Assembly: GCF_003143955.1 (NCBI RefSeq)
Contig: NZ_QFVS01000004.1
Coordinates: 1 to 64,000, forward strand
Origin: Kurthia zopfii
Lineage (GTDB): Bacteria; Bacillota; Bacilli; Bacillales_A; Planococcaceae
Length of the DNA stretch: 64,000 nt
Reading direction: 5' to 3'
Shown here: in pieces, positions 55,610 through 64,000 of the stretch
How the letters are laid out: the number at the start of each line of letters is the position of its first letter
Position numbering within the stretch: position 1 is the first letter of the stretch
Notes under the pieces: generated by a model
Told to the model about the DNA's origin: nothing
Databases searched by the model: none
Seen by the model: only the letters and a program-made list of their open reading frames with translations
Position numbers and translations under genes: made by a program

Positions 55610-55661
55610 GAAGGACAAAAACGATCACTCGTTCCTGTCACTCTATTTATAATGTTCAAAA

Positions 55662-55901
55662 CTATTTTTTCTTTTTCTCTGGTTTATCAGTAGCTTTGTT
55701 CATTTGGCTCATAACTTGACGTACTTGTTTTTCTGATGGTTTACGTCCCATTTGAGTCATCATCATACGTAGCATATCTTCATTGATTGGTGGGTTCTCT
55801 TTAAGATATTTCATCATGTATTGACGAGAGATGAAAAATCCACCAACTGCACCAACGATTAAAGCAACGATGATTAAAGTAATTGCAAGACCTGTACTCA
55901 C
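55662..55901 (-). CDS. yneF: UPF0154 membrane protein YneF
   Basis: 79 residues: one membrane helix (about 4-26, [21 protein letters not shown]), then [25 protein letters not shown], the family signature. Function unknown; conserved near tkt in Bacillales. sirA, which lies between tkt and yneF in B. subtilis, is absent. Confidence 0.92.
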   Translation of the reverse strand: MSTGLAITLIIVALIVGAVGGFFISRQYMMKYLKENPPINEDMLRMMMTQMGRKPSEKQVRQVMSQMNKATDKPEKKKK

Positions 55902-55982
55902 TTGTGTTCCTCCTCTACTTTCACATACGAGATAATACTCTCCTCGTAGAATTATACATTAAAAACATTTCGCTATCTACAC

Positions 55983-56000
55983 TTTGTGAAATTTCACAAA
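55983..56000. promoter_or_regulatory. perfect 18-bp palindrome upstream of yneF
   Basis: TTTGTGAAATTTCACAAA. Similar to Rex (TTGTGAA-4-TTCACAA) and FNR half-sites but with a shorter spacer. Followed by A-run; might also be a weak terminator. Confidence 0.35.
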
Positions 56001-56022
56001 AAAATCATTGGAAATTCCGTTC

Positions 56023-56058
56023 AAAAAAACCGAAATCGCCAAAATTGACGATTTCGGT
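56023..56058 (-). terminator. tkt terminator
   Basis: ACCGAAATCG pairs with CGATTTCGGT, inner TCAATTTTGG loop, then seven T. Confidence 0.92.
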
Positions 56059-56072
56059 CATTATTTTATGAC

Positions 56073-58082
56073 TTAGAATAAAGCTTTTACTTTAGAAACT
56101 ACGTTTTCAACTGTGAAACCGTACTTAGCAATTACTGTATCTCCAGGAGCACTTGCACCGAATGTATCGATTCCTAGTACATCACCTTCGAAACCAGTAT
56201 ATTTATGCCAACCGAATGATGAAGCCATTTCGATTGCTAAACGTTTTGTAACTGCTTTTGGAAGTACTGATTCTTTATAAGCTGCATCTTGTTCGTCAAA
56301 ACGAGCTGTATCAGGCATAGATACTACTGCTACATCAATACCTTCTTTAGCTAATGCTTCTTTTGCAGCAACTGCTAATTGTACTTCAGAACCTGTCGCA
56401 ATTAATAATGCATCGGCAGTTTCTTTCGTAGAAGGAGCTACTGTATAAGCACCTTTCGCAACACCATTTTGAAGAACTGTTTGATCTACATCAAGAACTG
56501 GTAAGTTTTGACGAGATAAAACTAATGCTGTTGGGCGGTTTTTAGAAGTTAAAGCTACTTTCCATGCTGCTACTGATTCATTTGCATCAGCAGGACGCAT
56601 TACAGAAAGATTTGGCATTGCACGTAAAGCTGCAAGATGTTCGATTGGTTCGTGAGTTGGACCATCTTCACCTACTGCTACTGAATCATGTGTGAATACA
56701 TAAGTAACAGGTAAGCCCATTAATGCTGATAGACGTACTGCTGGACGAACATAGTCAGAGAATACGAAGAATGTTCCGCCGAATACGTTTAGACCACCAT
56801 GTAATGCCATACCGTTTAATGCAGTACCCATAGCGAATTCACGTACACCAAACCAGATGTTACGGCCGGCACGATCTTGTGCTGAGAAATCGCCTGCGTT
56901 TTTAATTGTTGTTTTGTTTGAACCTGCTAAATCTGAGCTACCACCGAAGAACGAAGGTACAGCTTTAGCGATTGCATTGATCATTTCACCAGAAGATGAA
57001 CGAGTTGCCACTGATTTACCTGTTTCAAATACAGGGAAATCTGCATCAAAGTTCTCTGGGAATTCACCGTTAATTGCTAGTTCAAATTGAGCTGCTAATT
57101 CTGGGAATTCTGCTTTATAAGCTGCTAATGATTCGTTCCAAGCCGCTTCAGCATTTACGCCATTTTCAACTGCTGCTGTTTTGAATGTTTCATAAACTTC
57201 TTCAGGAACGAAGAATGGTTCATGATTCCAGTCGTAGTTAGCTTTCGTTAATGCTACTTCATCAGTACCTAGTGGGGCACCGTGAGAATCTGATTTACCA
57301 GATTTATTTGGAGAACCAAAACCAATTACTGTTTTGATTTCAATTAAAGTTGGTTTACCTTCAGAAGCTTTTGCACTTTCGATTGCTGCGTTGATTGCTT
57401 CAACGTCGTTACCGTCTTCTACAGTTAAGTAATTCCAACCGTACGCTTTGAAACGAGCTGCTGTATCATCAGAGAATGATTTGTTTAATTCACCATCTAA
57501 TGAGATGTCGTTACTATCATAAAGTACGATTAGTTTTTCAAGTTTAAGATGTCCAGCTAATGACGCTGCTTCCGCTGAAACGCCTTCCATTAAATCGCCA
57601 TCGCCACATAAAGTGAATGTGTAATGATCTACGATGTTATGACCAGGTTTGTTATAAACAGCTGATAAATGAGTCTCAGCCATTGCCATACCTACTGCCA
57701 TCGAGATACCTTGACCTAATGGGCCAGTTGTAGCTTCAACACCTGCAGTATGTTTGTACTCAGGGTGTCCAGGAGTTAACGATCCCCATTGACGGAAGTT
57801 TTTAATTTCGTCCATTGGTAAATCATATCCACCTAGGTGAAGTAGGCTGTATAAAAGCATCGAGCCATGACCAGCTGATAAGATGAAACGATCGCGGTTA
57901 AACCAAGAAGGGTTTTGCGGATTATGATGTAATTGTTTTGTCCAAAGCGTGTAAGCCATTGGAGCAGCCCCCATCGGTAATCCTGGGTGGCCAGAGTTTG
58001 CTTTTTCAATTGCATCGATTGATAAAGTACGGATAGTGTTAATTGCTAACTGATCTGCTTGTTGCGTCATTAAAGTTGACAT
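56073..58082 (-). CDS. tkt: transketolase
   Basis: 669 residues. Thiamine-diphosphate enzyme of the pentose phosphate pathway. Conserved [15 protein letters not shown] near 31, [14 protein letters not shown] near 115, the ThDP/Mg motif [19 protein letters not shown] near 155 and [21 protein letters not shown] near 470. Start ATG 58082 follows AAAGGATG. Upstream is ynzC. Confidence 0.97.
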   Translation of the reverse strand: MSTLMTQQADQLAINTIRTLSIDAIEKANSGHPGLPMGAAPMAYTLWTKQLHHNPQNPSWFNRDRFILSAGHGSMLLYSLLHLGGYDLPMDEIKNFRQWGSLTPGHPEYKHTAGVEATTGPLGQGISMAVGMAMAETHLSAVYNKPGHNIVDHYTFTLCGDGDLMEGVSAEAASLAGHLKLEKLIVLYDSNDISLDGELNKSFSDDTAARFKAYGWNYLTVEDGNDVEAINAAIESAKASEGKPTLIEIKTVIGFGSPNKSGKSDSHGAPLGTDEVALTKANYDWNHEPFFVPEEVYETFKTAAVENGVNAEAAWNESLAAYKAEFPELAAQFELAINGEFPENFDADFPVFETGKSVATRSSSGEMINAIAKAVPSFFGGSSDLAGSNKTTIKNAGDFSAQDRAGRNIWFGVREFAMGTALNGMALHGGLNVFGGTFFVFSDYVRPAVRLSALMGLPVTYVFTHDSVAVGEDGPTHEPIEHLAALRAMPNLSVMRPADANESVAAWKVALTSKNRPTALVLSRQNLPVLDVDQTVLQNGVAKGAYTVAPSTKETADALLIATGSEVQLAVAAKEALAKEGIDVAVVSMPDTARFDEQDAAYKESVLPKAVTKRLAIEMASSFGWHKYTGFEGDVLGIDTFGASAPGDTVIAKYGFTVENVVSKVKALF

Positions 58083-58177
58083 CCTTTCTTCTATACAAAA
58101 TGTATTTCTATCTATATCTTAGTCAAGTTTCACCTAGAAAACAATGGTTATAATTGACGTTAGACTTTAAAACATAG

Positions 58178-58225
58178 AAAAAGGTACTCATCGATGACAT
58201 ATTGTCACAATGAGTACCTTTTTTT
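58178..58225 (-). terminator. ynzC terminator
   Basis: AAAGGTACTCATTGTGACA and TGTCATCGATGAGTACCTTT pair over about 16 bp; T-runs on both sides. Confidence 0.85.
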
Positions 58226-58227
58226 GA

Positions 58228-58464
58228 CTAATTTAATCGTTTGCTTGCGATTTGTTTTGCACGAAGTTTTTCTGGTGTAACTTCTTCGCCTTTTTCATCA
58301 AATACACGAACGTTTTCGATTGTTTCACGCATCGTACTACGGAATGTATCTAAGTATTCTTGACGAAGAGCTGTTTGTTCTTTCGCTTCTTCCGTTGTAA
58401 GAGTACCTGCTTTTTTCTTATGTGAAAGCTCACTGATTCGAGCTAACTTGTCTTTTGATAACAT
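58228..58464 (-). CDS. ynzC: DUF896 protein YnzC
   Basis: 78 residues from ATG 58464, with AAAGGATG upstream; the frame extends further but B. subtilis YnzC is 77 residues. Two-helix hairpin (RISELSHKKKAGTLTTEEAKEQTALR). In B. subtilis the third gene of the SOS operon yneA-yneB-ynzC. Here a hairpin separates it from yneB. Confidence 0.88.
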   Translation of the reverse strand: MLSKDKLARISELSHKKKAGTLTTEEAKEQTALRQEYLDTFRSTMRETIENVRVFDEKGEEVTPEKLRAKQIASKRLN

Positions 58465-58639
58465 TATATTCATCCTTTCTTGCCATTTCGATATACTAAA
58501 GGTATGAAAAAAATGACGATTTGGCAAGTATTTAGCTCTAAGCCATGCGCATTTTTGATGTTTTTCTAGTTAAAAGCATTCAAAACATTGCTTCCTAGTA
58601 GGCTTTCTCACTTCTTCCTAAAGGAAATTTACTACTAAA

Positions 58640-58688
58640 CGATAGAAAGAGCGAAACACTTTTCAATAATGAATGGTGATTTCGCTCT
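58640..58688 (-). terminator. yneB terminator (weak T-run)
   Basis: AGAGCGAAA/TTTCGCTCT perfect 9-bp stem with inner pairing, followed by TTCTATC. About 45 bp after yneB. Confidence 0.5.
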
Positions 58689-58730
58689 AAATTTACTTTT
58701 ATTAATCAGGTAAATAAATCAGCGTCGCTG

Positions 58731-59692
<962 letters not shown>

Positions 59693-59720
59693 TTTAGTTC
59701 CCCCTAAAAATTTTCATATA

Positions 59721-59734
59721 AGAATGTTTGTTCT
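59721..59734. promoter_or_regulatory. LexA (SOS) box, weak
   Basis: AGAATGTTTGTTCT; near consensus CGAACRNRYGTTYC, one half-site imperfect. Confidence 0.45.
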
Positions 59735-59737
59735 CAT

Positions 59738-59767
59738 ATGATAAACCCGAACATACGTTTTTGTCAA
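59738..59767 (-). promoter_or_regulatory. yneA promoter
   Basis: Minus strand TTGACA (59762-59767), 18-bp spacer, TATCAT (59738-59743). The LexA box at 59748-59761 fills the spacer. Confidence 0.75.
59748..59761. promoter_or_regulatory. LexA (SOS) box
   Basis: CGAACATACGTTTT matches the Bacillus LexA consensus at all but the last position and sits between the yneA -35 and -10. Confidence 0.85.
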
Positions 59768-59776
59768 TAGTTTTTA

Positions 59777-59790
59777 AGAACAATTGTTTG
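59777..59790. promoter_or_regulatory. LexA (SOS) box overlapping lexA -35
   Basis: AGAACAATTGTTTG; the two GAAC/GTT half-sites are kept and the box overlaps the first bases of the lexA -35. Confidence 0.7.
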
Positions 59791-59816
59791 CATTTAGAAA
59801 ATGGCAATGATATACT
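59788..59816 (+). promoter_or_regulatory. lexA promoter
   Basis: TTGCAT (59788-59793), 17-bp spacer, TATACT (59811-59816). Confidence 0.7.
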
Positions 59817-59853
59817 TCAATTACAAACTAATAGTAGAAGAAGAGGTGAAGAT

Positions 59854-60495
59854 ATGAACGACACAATTAAAAAAACTAAAATATCTAAGCGACAAGAAGC
59901 GATTCTTGATTTTATTAAAGATGAGGTTCAAAGCAAAGGTTATCCGCCTTCAGTACGTGAAATTGGACTTGCAGTTGGTTTAGCATCTAGTTCCACTGTT
60001 CATGGACATCTTGAGAGATTAGAGAATAAAGGCTATATTCGCCGCGATAAGACAAAACCGCGTGCCATCGAGATTTTAGATCCATTTGAATCATCGAGCG
60101 CAATCAAACAAGGGGTTATGCATGTTCCCCTACTTGGTAAGGTAACTGCAGGGTTGCCAATTACAGCTATCGAAAATATTGAAGAATACTTCCCAATCCC
60201 AAATACATATGGTACTTCTGATGACCATATTTTCATGCTCGAGATCATGGGTGAGTCAATGATTGAAGCTGGTATTTTGGATGGCGATTATGTCATTGTT
60301 AAACAACAATCATCTGCAAGTAATGGCGAGATGGTCGTTGCGATGACCGATGAATTTGAAGCGACAGTGAAGCGTTTCTATAAAGAAGATGGTTACTTCC
60401 GCCTTCAACCTGAAAACTCAACGATGGAACCAATCATCGTTGATAATGTATCTATTTTAGGTAAAGTAGTTGGACTGTACCGCAATATTCATTAA
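59854..60495 (+). CDS. lexA: LexA repressor
   Basis: 213 residues from ATG 59854 with AAGAGGTGAAG upstream. N-terminal winged HTH (about 5-70, [20 protein letters not shown]), autocleavage site at Ala-Gly in KVTAGLP near 102, catalytic Ser in [11 protein letters not shown] near 135 and Lys in [10 protein letters not shown] near 173. Represses its own gene and yneA-yneB through the boxes between them. Confidence 0.96.
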   Translation: MNDTIKKTKISKRQEAILDFIKDEVQSKGYPPSVREIGLAVGLASSSTVHGHLERLENKGYIRRDKTKPRAIEILDPFESSSAIKQGVMHVPLLGKVTAGLPITAIENIEEYFPIPNTYGTSDDHIFMLEIMGESMIEAGILDGDYVIVKQQSSASNGEMVVAMTDEFEATVKRFYKEDGYFRLQPENSTMEPIIVDNVSILGKVVGLYRNIH

Positions 60496-60502
60496 ATAAT
60501 TC

Positions 60503-60547
60503 AAACCCCTTAACGGATTCAATACTGAATCTTTTAAGGGGTTTTTT
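60503..60547 (+). terminator. lexA terminator
   Basis: AAACCCCTTAA pairs with TTAAGGGGTTT, inner GGATTCAATACTGAATC, then T6. Confidence 0.88.
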
Positions 60548-60654
60548 AGGTACAACTTCATTTACTAATCCTTTTTACTCATAAGCGTTATTGATTAATA
60601 TTCTTTTTACCTATATTTTGAATTTTAATTAAGTCTTTTGGAGGATACTTGATA

Positions 60655-62425
60655 ATGATAAACAAATGGTCTATTTCACTTCTTGCAGCAGCGGTTTTAG
60701 CTTCTACGAGCGGGGTGCAAGCGGATGCAAAGAGTACGGAGAAAATTGTACCTATACAAATACTTAGTATTAATGATTTACACGGTTATATCGAGGGGAA
60801 TAACGATACAGCTAAGAACGGGAAAGCAATCGGCGGTCTAGATTCTCTCGCTTTCCATTTTCAAAATGAACAAAATGCTTTCAATAAACAATATAAATTA
60901 AAAGCAGGCAATACGAACAATATTTCAGTTCAATCCGGGGATCTAGTTGGTGGTTCACCCGCTACTTCTAGCCTTCTTCAAGATCAACCGACGATGAACG
61001 CCATCAATGAGATTGGCTTTGATATTGGGACGCTTGGCAATCATGAGTTTGATGAAGGAATCAATGAATTCAAACGAATTTTGAGCGGCACACGACCAAA
61101 TTTCAACACACCTAACTATGAAAATATTTTTGACTACACACAAACTAAGTCGAAAATGTCGATGGTTGTTTCAAATATAATCGACAAAAAAACGAAGAAA
61201 ATCGTCGGTGGTTTTAAACCGTATACAATTAAAACAGTCAATGGTGTGCAAGTTGCTTTCATCGGCGTGGTAACACCGAATATTCATGATATTGTCATGG
61301 AACAACATACGAAAAATATCGAAGGAATCGATCCCCCAAAAGCGATTGCTAAATATACGAAGGAATTACGTAGTAAAGGCGTCAAAGCCATTACCGTAGT
61401 TGCCCATGCTGGCGCTGAGATGAATACGGAAGCAAATAGCTCAATCGAAACACAATTAGATGCCAAAATCACTGGTGAAGTAGTCACTATGCTTCGTTCA
61501 ATCAATAAATTGGATCCGAAAAACTCAATTGACTTAGTTTTTGCAGGTCATAGTCATAAATATGTAAATGGTACATATAAAAACACTCGTATTGTTCAAG
61601 GATTGAATTACGGCAATGCTTACAGTGTTGTTAAAGGAAAATTAAGTACCAAAACGAAGGATTTCATCGCAACACCTTCTGCTACAATTAAATATAATTA
61701 CACACAAACGAGCTCAACTTTGAAGAAAAATGCGCATTCGAAAAAAGTGCAATCAATCATTTCTGATGCTAAAAAAGAGTAGCACCGATCACTTCTTCTA
61801 CCATTGCTACGACGGATGTCCCACGTTTAAATAGTGTTCCGAGCAAAGACGGATTCGGTACAGTACTTGGAAATCTTGTGACGGATGCACAATTGAACAT
61901 GGCGATTCAAAAAAATACCCAACTGATATAGCGATTACGAACACAGGTGGGATTCGTACTGATTTAATCGGTATAAAAGGCTATAAAATCACTTGGGGGG
62001 CTGCTCAAGCTGTTCAACCATTCCAAAACTTTTTACAACATGCTCAGTTAACTGGCGCACAGATCAAGCAAGTATTGAATGAACAATTTGAAAATGGTGA
62101 CCGCAAATTGGAAGTGGCAGGAATCTACTACACATACAACCAACAAGGGATTAAAGAAGTCTACTCACAATTGACTAGCAAACTTTAGAGTATCGTCGTT
62201 AATGATTTCTTAATTGGAGGGAAAGATCAATACCCTACTTTCAAAAAAGCGATCAATAAAAAGACGATTTCCATTGATACTGAAATTTTCATTGAGTATT
62301 TACAAGAAATCAAGAACATCAATTCAACTTACACAAGTAGAGCCATTTTCTCAAAACAGAATATTTTAACGTTAAAAGAAGCTGTGTATTTCAATTACTT
62401 AGCTTCTTTTTCCATGTTGTTGTAA
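60655..62425 (+). pseudogene. secreted 5'-nucleotidase, decayed copy
   Basis: ATG 60655 (GGAGG upstream) opens a signal peptide (about 1-24, cleavage after VQADA-type site) and an intact metallophosphatase domain: INDLHGYIEG, SGDLVGGSP, TLGNHEFDEG, VAHAGAE and FAGHSHKY. At 61780 a stop follows a one-base deletion; the next frame continues IATTDVPRLNS and LGNLVTDAQL until a second one-base deletion in an A-run (about 61912-61918). The third frame reads AITNTGGIRTDL and QNFLQHAQLTGAQIKQVL with an internal TAG at 62186. Thus the C-terminal substrate domain is lost in three steps. A 375-residue N-terminal fragment could still be made. The intact paralogue follows at 62680. Confidence 0.85.
62374..62411 (+). 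terminator. terminator of the pseudogene
   Basis: AAAGAAGCT/AGCTTCTTT 9-bp stem with an 18-nt loop and T5. Confidence 0.75.
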
Positions 62426-62611
62426 CACAGAATGAATTTATTTTTTTATTATAGACTTTTGCTTCTTTTTTTGATATTAATTGTCCTAATGACGAACGTC
62501 TAAGGTCTGACTTATTACTATTGTACGACTATCGATGAATTGTCAGATATTTTTTTGAGATTACTTCCTTTTTCTACTATTTTCGAAAAATTCAATATTC
62601 TTTACAATATA

Positions 62612-62640
62612 TTGCTTATTCGAGCAATTCTTTTTATATT
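62612..62640 (+). promoter_or_regulatory. promoter of intact 5'-nucleotidase gene
   Basis: TTGCTT (62612-62617), 17-bp spacer, TATATT (62635-62640). Confidence 0.5.
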
Positions 62641-62679
62641 TAACAAGCACAAACAACTAATTCACTAAGGGGTGTCGAA

Positions 62680-64000
62680 ATGTTTAAATCAAAATTAATC
62701 GCTTCACTATCGGCTGCAGCACTTTTAGCTACTGTACCATTTATGGGTAGTACAGACGTAACGGCTAAATCTGCACCAAAAGAAAAGAAAATTCCAGTTC
62801 AATTACTTGGTATGAATGACTTACACGGGTACATTGATGGTAATAATAAGAAAGATGCAAACGGTGTTGCAATCGGCGGTATGTCTTCTCTTGCTTACAA
62901 CTTTGAAAAAGAAAAAGCATCTTTCGCTAAAAAGTACAAATTAAAATCAACAAAATCAAACTCATTATCAGTTCACGCTGGCGATACTGTTGGTGGATCA
63001 CCTGCAATCTCAGCAATGTTACAAGATGAACCTACAATCAATGCATTAAACGCAATGGATTTCACAGTTGGCGCATTAGGTAACCACGAATTTGATGAAG
63101 GTATTGAAGAATTCCAACGTATTTGGAAAGGTAAAAAACCAATCGCTGGCGTAACTCAAAACTATGAATACGTGAAAAACTACAAACAAACATCTACTAA
63201 GATGGAAATTCTATCTGCAAACGTAGTAGACAAAAAGACGAAGAAATTAATTAAAGGCTTCAAACCTTATGAAATTAAAACTGTTGATGGTGTAAAAGTT
63301 GGTTTCATCGGAATCGTAACACCTCGCATTAAAGAAGTCGTACTTGCTCAACATACAGAAAATATCGATGTTGTTGATCCTGGTAAAGCAGTTGCAAAAT
63401 ACACGAAAGAATTACGTTCTAAAGGCGTTAAAGCAATCGCAGTAGTTGCTCACTCAGCTGTTGAAGTTGATAAAGATGCAAACTCTTCAATCGAAACACA
63501 AGGTCAACCTCACTTAAAAGGTGATATCATCGATATGTTAAAAACTGCGAATAAAATTGACCCTAAAAACTCAATTGACGTAGTATTTGCTGGTCACAAT
63601 CACGGATATGCAAATGATACTTACAAAAACACTCGTATTGTACAATCATTAAACTATGGTTCTGCTTATTCAGTAGTAACTGGTACTTTAAGCTCTAAAA
63701 CTAAAGATTTCATTAGCACACCTTCTGCTAAAATCAAATATAACTACACACAATCTGAAACAACTATTTTATCAAACAAAGTTTCTAAAAAAGTTGACGG
63801 TATTGTAAAAGAAGCGAAAACAATCGTTGGTAAAGTGATGGATACTCCAATCGCTACAATGGATGTTGAGAAAATTTCAAAAGCACGTTACAACATGCCT
63901 GTAAATGGTGATTACCCAATCGGTGGCTCTCCAGTTGGTAACTTAGTAACGGATGGTCAATTAGCATTTGCTAAAGCTGCTAACCAAGATGTTGATTTCG
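62680..64000 (+). CDS. secreted 5'-nucleotidase / 2',3'-cyclic phosphodiesterase (C-terminus outside window)
   Basis: ATG 62680 follows AAGGGGTG. 440 codons are visible without a stop. Signal peptide about 1-30 (LIASLSAAALLATVPFMG). Metallophosphatase motifs: MNDLHGYIDG, HAGDTVGGSP, GALGNHEFDEG, VVAHSAVE and FAGHNHGY; the C-terminal domain begins around residue 390 (SPVGNLVTDGQL). Extracellular enzyme releasing nucleosides and phosphate from nucleotides. A near relative, damaged, lies directly upstream, so this is a tandem duplication. Confidence 0.92.
   Translation, partial: MFKSKLIASLSAAALLATVPFMGSTDVTAKSAPKEKKIPVQLLGMNDLHGYIDGNNKKDANGVAIGGMSSLAYNFEKEKASFAKKYKLKSTKSNSLSVHAGDTVGGSPAISAMLQDEPTINALNAMDFTVGALGNHEFDEGIEEFQRIWKGKKPIAGVTQNYEYVKNYKQTSTKMEILSANVVDKKTKKLIKGFKPYEIKTVDGVKVGFIGIVTPRIKEVVLAQHTENIDVVDPGKAVAKYTKELRSKGVKAIAVVAHSAVEVDKDANSSIETQGQPHLKGDIIDMLKTANKIDPKNSIDVVFAGHNHGYANDTYKNTRIVQSLNYGSAYSVVTGTLSSKTKDFISTPSAKIKYNYTQSETTILSNKVSKKVDGIVKEAKTIVGKVMDTPIATMDVEKISKARYNMPVNGDYPIGGSPVGNLVTDGQLAFAKAANQDVDF

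Overview
The window is a low-GC Gram-positive chromosome segment. Gene content and order match the Bacillus subtilis aro/hep/hbs/der/cmk, fer-recQ, res, scp, lysA-fur and lexA-tkt neighbourhoods, so it is a member of the Bacillales. At six places where a spore-forming Bacillus carries sporulation genes, those genes are absent while the flanking housekeeping genes remain: spoIVA, sleB/ypeB, spmAB-dacB, dacF-spoIIA-spoVA, spoIIM and sirA. Together with the Planococcaceae-like flavour of the proteins, this points to an asporogenous member of that family, such as Kurthia or a relative. The family assignment is inference.

Layout. 1-1.66 kb: an IS200/IS605 element (tnpA plus the start of tnpB, cut by the window edge) that has cut into a small membrane-protein gene, followed by an ISL3-like relic carrying palindromic repeats. 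1.7-8.8 kb (minus): aroC-aroB-aroH-hisC-tyrA-aroA, with cheR upstream; the trp genes normally found between aroH and hisC are missing. 9-13.4 kb (minus): hbs, folE, mtrB (TRAP), hepS-menG-hepT and ndk. 13.4-14.2 kb: an 880-bp gene-poor stretch where spoIVA would be. 14.2-22.7 kb (minus): yphF, yphE, a second ISL3 relic, gpsA, der, an S1-domain protein, plsC, cmk, motI and prsW. 22.8-28.7 kb: ansA, ypdA, a LysM protein, recQ, ypbB and fer. 28.9-36.7 kb: fabI under a near-perfect FapR operator, a nitronate monooxygenase, a metallophosphoesterase with a LysR regulator, trhO, bioY behind a BirA-like operator, and ribU behind an FMN riboswitch with a terminator. 36.7-46.1 kb (mostly minus): resE/resD, resC-resB-resA, rluB, scpB/scpA, ypuF and ribT. 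46.2-55.9 kb: lysA, pdp, deoB, xerD, fur, nudF, yqkF, yqkE, yqkD and yneF. 56-60.5 kb: tkt, ynzC and the divergent SOS pair yneA-yneB / lexA with three LexA-like sites. 60.6-64 kb: tandem secreted 5'-nucleotidase-type genes; the first is a pseudogene with two one-base deletions and a nonsense codon, the second is intact and runs off the window.

Functional picture. Most of the window is core metabolism: shikimate/Tyr/Phe, menaquinone and heptaprenyl side chain, folate, fatty-acid elongation, cytochrome c maturation, chromosome condensation and the SOS response. Vitamin transporters (RibU, BioY) under ligand-responsive control, together with the loss of ribDEAH next to ribT and of trp next to aroH, suggest a scavenging lifestyle. 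No rRNA, tRNA or CRISPR array was seen.

The most unusual material is between genes: a family of palindromic intergenic repeats (a ~100-bp long-hairpin module and a ~50-bp module), ISL3 relics, and an inverted pair of IS ends forming a perfect 17-bp hairpin that looks like a working terminator.
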